A DNA stretch of 25,363 nt. It comes from Botryllus schlosseri (lineage: Eukaryota > Chordata > Ascidiacea > Stolidobranchia > Styelidae). Below the pieces are notes generated by a model. That model saw nothing but the letters and a program-made list of their open reading frames with translations. It did not search any database and was not told the origin of the DNA. The first letter of the stretch is position 1. Each line of letters opens with the position of its first letter. Position numbers and translations under genes: made by a program. Location of the stretch: positions 1 through 25,363 of the forward strand of contig ATSW01013304.1 of the NCBI GenBank assembly GCA_000444245.1, given 5' to 3'. Shown here one piece after another: positions 20,783 through 25,363 of the stretch.

Positions 20783-21585
20783 TAGGGCGATTTTTTTTGA
20801 CTTGTCAAAATTTGTCAAAATTGTTTGAAAAGTCAAAAAAAAGTTGACCTCTGCATTTCGTTTGTATCGTATATTTTGCAATATCATCTGATATTTTACA
20901 GCTTAGTAGCCTACTTCGTAGGTCTACCGTTGTAGACTGTCCATTGTCTGCTCCTTGTGAATCATAATCGGTCAAATGAAACAAATAGGTTGACATGGTG
21001 TTATGGTCAACGTACCGCAATATGCTAACTGAAGCAAGACTGCTTGGTCATTGCATGGTTCTTATATCAAGAAGCGCATGATGGAAGATTGTGATGTAGA
21101 TAGCATATCCGGAATGAAACAACACCGTGTGTCACCAGCAGTGTACGCACAGCTTCAGTGTTGTCAGCCAACAACTTTCTCCATTCTTGGCAAGCTACTT
21201 AGTACGGACAGGCACTTTCTACCCAAGAATGTACGAAAGTCTCTTTCGTTGTACCACAACAAATTTCAATTATTTCTACCATAATTATATAATACGTGAT
21301 GTAACATCTGAAATTGTTCATAGGGCCAGATTTCAGTAAAATACTAGTTTTTTTCACGTACAAATTTGTCAGTTTTCAGGCCAAACTACTGTGAAGCACA
21401 GACAGTTCCAACCAGAAATGAAGATAAGTAGTACAATTTTAACATTATGTGCGAAAACATCTAATTTACATACGTTAGGTGGTCAAAATTCGGTTAAAAT
21501 TCATTTTTTTTTTAGGTAAAAAAAGTTAAAATTTAGATTTTTTAGGTCAAAATCGTACGTTTTTTAGGCAAAAAAAATCGCCCTA
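20783..21585 (+). mobile_element. hAT derivative, family B copy 2 (803 bp), perfect TSD
   Basis: The ends TAGGGCGATTTTTTTTGAC and GCAAAAAAAATCGCCCTA are inverted repeats. Flanks GTTATTAG at 20775-20782 and 21586-21593 are identical and fit the Ac-type hAT target nTnnnnAn. The interior aligns end to end with the inverted copy at 6856-7671: both share AGTAGCCTAC or GTAGCCTAC, ATAGGTTGACATGGTGTTAT, TGCATGGTTCTTATATCAA, and the transposase tail. The perfect flank and its nesting inside the 20570-22423 element make it the younger insertion. Non-autonomous. Confidence 0.93.
21051..21284 (+). pseudogene. hAT transposase C-terminal remnant, copy 2
   Basis: The frame holds VYAQLQCCQPTTFSILGKLL followed by STDRHFLPKNVRKSL, matching the tail seen at 7460-7161 but without the AAVERS segment of the dimerisation signature and with several substitutions. 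Only the C-terminal end of a hAT transposase is present. No zinc finger or catalytic region lies upstream inside the element. Confidence 0.75.
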
Positions 21586-22799
21586 GTTATTAGTAACGAT
21601 ATTTATAAAATTGGATATTTCTTGTAAATTGCATTTCAATTGCATAGAGGAAGAAAATCGCGACCAACACAAAATTACTGATGCAGTCACAAATTGGTGC
21701 AATTTTTGGAATTACACCATGTTGTTTTAAAAGAGTATATACATCATCTGCTTTTGTAAGTGACAATATCACTTGCAAAATTGATGCAAATGTAACCAAA
21801 CGCAGCATGCATCCCACTTAACAGAATTTAAAATATTTCTACTAAGTAACTCATCCGCTTGGGTCCGAAAATGTTTACGAAAGACTGCAAGTATTTGGTC
21901 CTAGTCCAGCCCATGAATATACTTGACGAAGTGCCTGTATGCATGTGCTATTTTAACTACTCCCAAAATATCGTTTCTGACCATCGTTTATTGGTAGTGA
22001 GAGAGTTTATTGTTTTTATACTCATTTTAATTATACAGCATGAGTTATATATTATGTTCGAATGATTCATACATATTAGTATTCGTGGTTTGTCCATGGT
22101 ATAAAAACTATAACATATGAATAAACGGAAGGATATTTCTAAATGAATGCTTCCATGTTAATTGCACAGTGCATATTTTGAGCTGTACCACAATGAAACA
22201 ATTTTTTACTCAATCGTGAATAATATGTCTGCATATGTTTAATGGTTATATGAAAATCATTTAACCGTCACTGGAGCATAAATTTTCGAAGTAAATGTCT
22301 AGTACTGTCGGAGTTCTGTGAGAAAAATAATTGGAGCCGGAGACGGAGTCAGTACGATTAAAGACTCTGGAGTCGGTCTATTGAAAATGTCTGGAGTAGG
22401 AGTTTAACGTCTTCACAGCCCTTTTTACCCCTGTATATGCGTTTTAATCCGCTTATGAGCATGATCATGTAACTAACAATTGATTTTCCGGTTAATTTAG
22501 ACAAAGTCATTTCTCCGCTTGATTTGGCTAAAAGTGAGCGGGACCAAAGTGTCCGAATTAAGCATAGAGTAGACTATGCTTCTCTTAACAGGCAACAGCA
22601 ACGTATAGGCTACTTTATTGCGAATATAGTCGGGGTTAGGATTTGGTCAGCGTCCTTGTTTAGGTTAGTCGTATTATTAGGATTTGTGTTGGTTAGGATT
22701 ATGACAGCTTGGGAGAGGATTTAGCTTATTTTGGATTGCGATTCGCGTTCGGAGTGAGGTTAGGGTTAGTTTGTGTTACTTTGAATGAGTCACTTCCTT

Positions 22800-22935
22800 C
22801 ATACTAGCAGTTTTGACACTCGTTATATGGAATGTCTCAGTCATTTAAAAATCTTGCTATCATGACGGTCACTATCTTAAATGCCTCTCTACCTTGAATG
22901 TCTTGCTATTATGACACTCGCTGTCTCGAAGGCGA
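22800..22935. repeat. Degenerate tandem repeat, 49-bp period, three units
   Basis: TGACACTCG-type words start at 22814, 22863 and 22912, exactly 49 bp apart, each preceded by AGCAGTTT or CTTGCTATYA and followed by a TATCTTAA-like block. The units are diverged but the spacing is constant. Confidence 0.6.
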
Positions 22936-23930
22936 AATATGTAATCGACTCCGCCAACTTCCACCTAGCGGATGCAATGCGCATTCCGAAAATATTAGTA
23001 TGGTGGTATTTGGACTTAAGATGCTACCGCTATTTTAACTTCATATCTGAATCATGTGATTGTACGTACGTTACATGAATATTGATGTGCAGTGCATCTA
23101 TATTGTTGTGAATTCTTGTGTCCGATTGTCTCGCCATTTACATTTAGTTAACTAATTGTGACTTGATTACCTATCTTCTCCACTATATATTGTGTGGCTC
23201 CTAATTTGTTCTTCTTTGGTACCTTTGTTATTGACCAAGCTATGTTGCGGATTGAAGTGCTCTTTTCAGCCTTTGATACTGTATTCAAAAGGTCATCGCA
23301 CACATATACACCAAATTATAGACTTTGGGAATTCTTAAATTATATTGCAAATAACCTCCTCGTGAGCTTGGCACTTCTCCTGTTGACTTCACGCGGATAT
23401 CAACGACAATGCATGTTGTGCAGATAAATCCGGACTAAAGCCGATACAGTGACTATTATCGGCACTTAGCATCACATATCATTCCTATGGTCGGCCAAAA
23501 TCGAATACGTGAGTAAATCAATTCTGAATCGAGTGTTAGACTTCGAGTCGAGTATTGAAGTATCACTCATTATGACGCCATACCAATATGAAATATTTTC
23601 AAATATATGTACCTTTTATGCGACAACAGAGAATATAACTGCAGTTCTACATAGGGTGAATACAGCGGTGGCCTTACGATTGTGGGGGGGGCTGGGCGAG
23701 ACTTCCGGGGGGCTAGAAGCATGTAATCGCAGCTTCTGGGAGTCTCCGTCCAAAAAAACCGTTTGCGTCTACTTTTACTATCTTAATATTAGTGCACTAT
23801 ATCGAACGGGATTACGTGATGTGTATGACACTAACACCCGGCTTTCAAGCATGCCGGAATGTTGAATTGCTCTTGCTCCTGAGCCTTCTGTTATAAGACA
23901 TTGGCAAATTATAAAAGAAGTGAACGAGTT

Positions 23931-23974
23931 AAATATTAGAATAGCGTGAAATAGCGTGAAATATTAGAATAGCG
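23931..23974. repeat. Short direct repeat
   Basis: AAATATTAGAATAGCG occurs at 23931-23946 and 23959-23974, separated by a doubled TGAAATAGCG-type word. Probably a local slippage product. Confidence 0.6.
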
Positions 23975-24540
23975 ATACAACTGCTGCAGGCTAAATAAAC
24001 CCACGTAATCTGGAAAGCTATCGGCTGACATTAGTAATGAGCCAGCACACAACGTCAAGGTTTTAGCAAGGCATTGCATTAGGTCATATCTATTATTGCA
24101 TGGTTGCAAGGATAGACTACATCAAAACTAAGTACTTGTACCGCATCTAGAGACTTGATGATTATCGGGAGATGGGACTTTTCTAACAAATGCAGAGATT
24201 TGATGATTGACCAAAGAGGGGGGCCTTCGACGAGGGGGTCCCGGGCGACCGCCCACCTCACCCGCCAAAAAGTCACCAATGGGTAAATATGGCTCCTTCG
24301 ACTAAATTGGGCTTCCGACCACTGTCATTAACAGACCGAACATATCATTAACCGGGACTACGTCGTTATGCAACATTTTTACGGTCGGCAGCCATCATCG
24401 TCAGAGCACCCATTCCGTACCAATTATCTATATCTACATGCTAAAACTGTTAGGCCGACGATGATTTCGAAGTTTCCCGCCATCCAACATACTACATGTT
24501 TTTTTCGGACATATTCACACAATTATGGCATAATTAGACA

Positions 24541-24659
24541 CCGTTTGAAAAAAAAACATTTGTTTCATTTATGTTTAAAAAGCTTTCGTTTAAAACACTG
24601 TTTCAAACATGTTTCAAACAATGTGTTTTAAAACACCGCTTGTTTTAAATGCAACCCTA
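24541..24659 (-). mobile_element. Solitary hAT-like terminus with GTTTNAAAC palindromes
   Basis: The sequence ends TGTTTTAAATGCAACCCTA, whose complement TAGGGTTGCATTTAAAAC is a hAT-style terminus. Inside, palindromic words GTTTAAAAC, GTTTCAAAC (twice) and GTTTTAAAAC repeat at short intervals, as subterminal transposase-binding repeats do. No matching left end was found in the window. Confidence 0.5.
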
Positions 24660-25363
24660 GATACGACCAATCTAGGATAGATAGGGTTGGTAACAGAGGC
24701 ATTATGTTGGCAGCTAAGTATTATTATATTGATTGGTCTCATCACTGGTCTCGTCATTTTTTGGAAAATAGCATGGTACTAATGAAATTCAATGTATCCG
24801 TCAGAGATGATACTTGCTTCTGGTTGTTTAACAACTTTGTTATTCTGAAACAACCGTTGTAACATGGTTTCATGTTGGCAATGAGCCAAAACTGAGACCT
24901 TAACAGAAGGTAGTAAGCATAGCGCTATTGCGATTTGTGTTGAATCTGTTTATATGGAGCAATATTCGCGGCACACCACTACCGTGCACCATATGATACT
25001 ACTAAAACGATATAGAAATCCCGAAACATACTATGAGACAAGATTTCTTCATGTTATATTCTAGCGGGGCGTGGTCCAGTGGTTGTCTCGAAAGTTCAGA
25101 TAGTTAGGATGTATTTGAGAAGCTAAAATCTCTCTATTCGTTTCGAATTCTTCAACACGTTGCAGACCAATAGCCAGTACCAGATTTAAGGTCGGTCACA
25201 TGAGTCAGGAGCGTTACGAACCATTGACTGTTTTCTTATTGGAACACTTCGACATGAATGTGTTTCGCGTTTCCTATTCCTAAAACAGGCGTCTGTTTAT
25301 GTTGAAGGCGCGTGCACCGTGCACGTCTGGGATGCGGTAATGCAGTCATGGCGGTATGTGGAC
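24660..25363. other. Gene-free right end of window
   Basis: No protein-coding frame is supported. The only structured piece is the tRNA-like head at 25066. Confidence 0.45.
25066..25150 (+). mobile_element. Possible tRNA-derived SINE head
   Basis: GGGGCGTGGTCCAGTGGTTG contains a good box A (TGGTCCAGTGGT, 25072-25083). A degenerate box B, GTTTCGAATTC (25140-25150), lies further downstream than in a tRNA. It does not fold as a full tRNA gene. The end of the element and its target duplication were not found. Confidence 0.35.

Larger units (their letters stand above)
20570..22423. mobile_element. hAT-like element with AGGGCTGTGG ends, hosting a nested hAT
   Basis: The left end CAGGGCTGTGGAGTC is followed by GGAGTCGGAGCCGGGG and GGGAGTCGGGGTCGG repeats. 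The right end has GGAGCCGGAGACGGAGTC, CTGGAGTCGG and terminal CTTCACAGCCCT, the mirror of the left. Such GGAGTCGG-rich termini are a known hAT-type style. Flanks match at only about five of eight bases, so the duplication has decayed. A younger hAT derivative (20783-21585) splits it. The 75-residue frame at 21817-21590 (-) and the frame at 21859-22065 (+) lie inside and are unrecognised. Confidence 0.75.
22424..24540. other. Gene-free stretch with small tandem repeats
   Basis: About 22630-22770 is rich in GGTTAGG and GGATTTG-like words, including GTTAGGGTTAG, too degenerate to call telomeric. A 49-bp tandem repeat lies at ~22800-22935 and a 28-bp duplication at 23931-23974. The 118-residue frame at 23509-23865 (+) and others show no recognisable domain. 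Confidence 0.45.

Noticed and set aside
22630-22770. GGTTAGG-rich stretch suggesting interstitial telomeric repeat
   Set aside because: The units are irregular with no regular 6-bp register. Only one GTTAGGGTTAG run is present.
23509-23865. 118-codon plus-strand frame, the longest in the right half
   Set aside because: No motif, membrane pattern or family resemblance. It spans a G-rich run that looks like repeat sequence.

Overview
This is AT-rich animal nuclear DNA holding one recognisable host gene and a dense layer of decayed transposable elements. The gene, at the left end on the minus strand, is split by seven short GT-AG introns and encodes a Neverland/DAF-36 type Rieske oxygenase (cholesterol 7-desaturase). 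The short introns, high density of hAT elements and tRNA-derived SINEs fit a marine invertebrate. An ascidian or other invertebrate deuterostome is my best guess, but nothing in the window proves the clade.

Layout: bases 1-37 are not genomic. They are a sequencing adapter (454 primer-B sequence joined to the Tn5/Nextera mosaic end), so the contig breaks inside the gene. Bases 38-2829 (minus) carry the nvd-like gene: seven exons with matching phases give 406 codons, and an eighth acceptor lies against the adapter. About 2.83-3.5 kb is its upstream flank. From 3.5 kb to the end I find no second convincing host gene.

The rest is mobile-element debris. There are three copies of a ~320-360 bp MITE with AGAGGAC subterminal motifs (3.55, 9.06 and 12.08 kb). 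There are two copies, in opposite orientation, of a ~0.8 kb hAT derivative that keeps the C-terminal end of a hAT transposase (6.86 and 20.78 kb), the second nested in a larger element bounded by AGGGCTGTGG-type ends (20.57-22.42 kb). A pair of Buster-type hAT elements sits back to back in one palindromic target (17.65-18.11 and 18.12-19.60 kb). Two tRNA-derived SINEs have perfect 14-bp target duplications (7.88 and 19.94 kb), a fragment of the second family lies at 15.5 kb, and a weaker tRNA-like head is at 25.07 kb. A ~300 bp sequence is duplicated in direct orientation at 12.9-13.55 kb, and several solitary hAT ends are present.

The elements do not form a system with the gene. The most informative points are the gene model with its intact iron-ligand motifs, and the insertion history that can be read from nested and adjacent target duplications. 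I see no CRISPR, no operon-like cluster and no evident novel multi-gene system.
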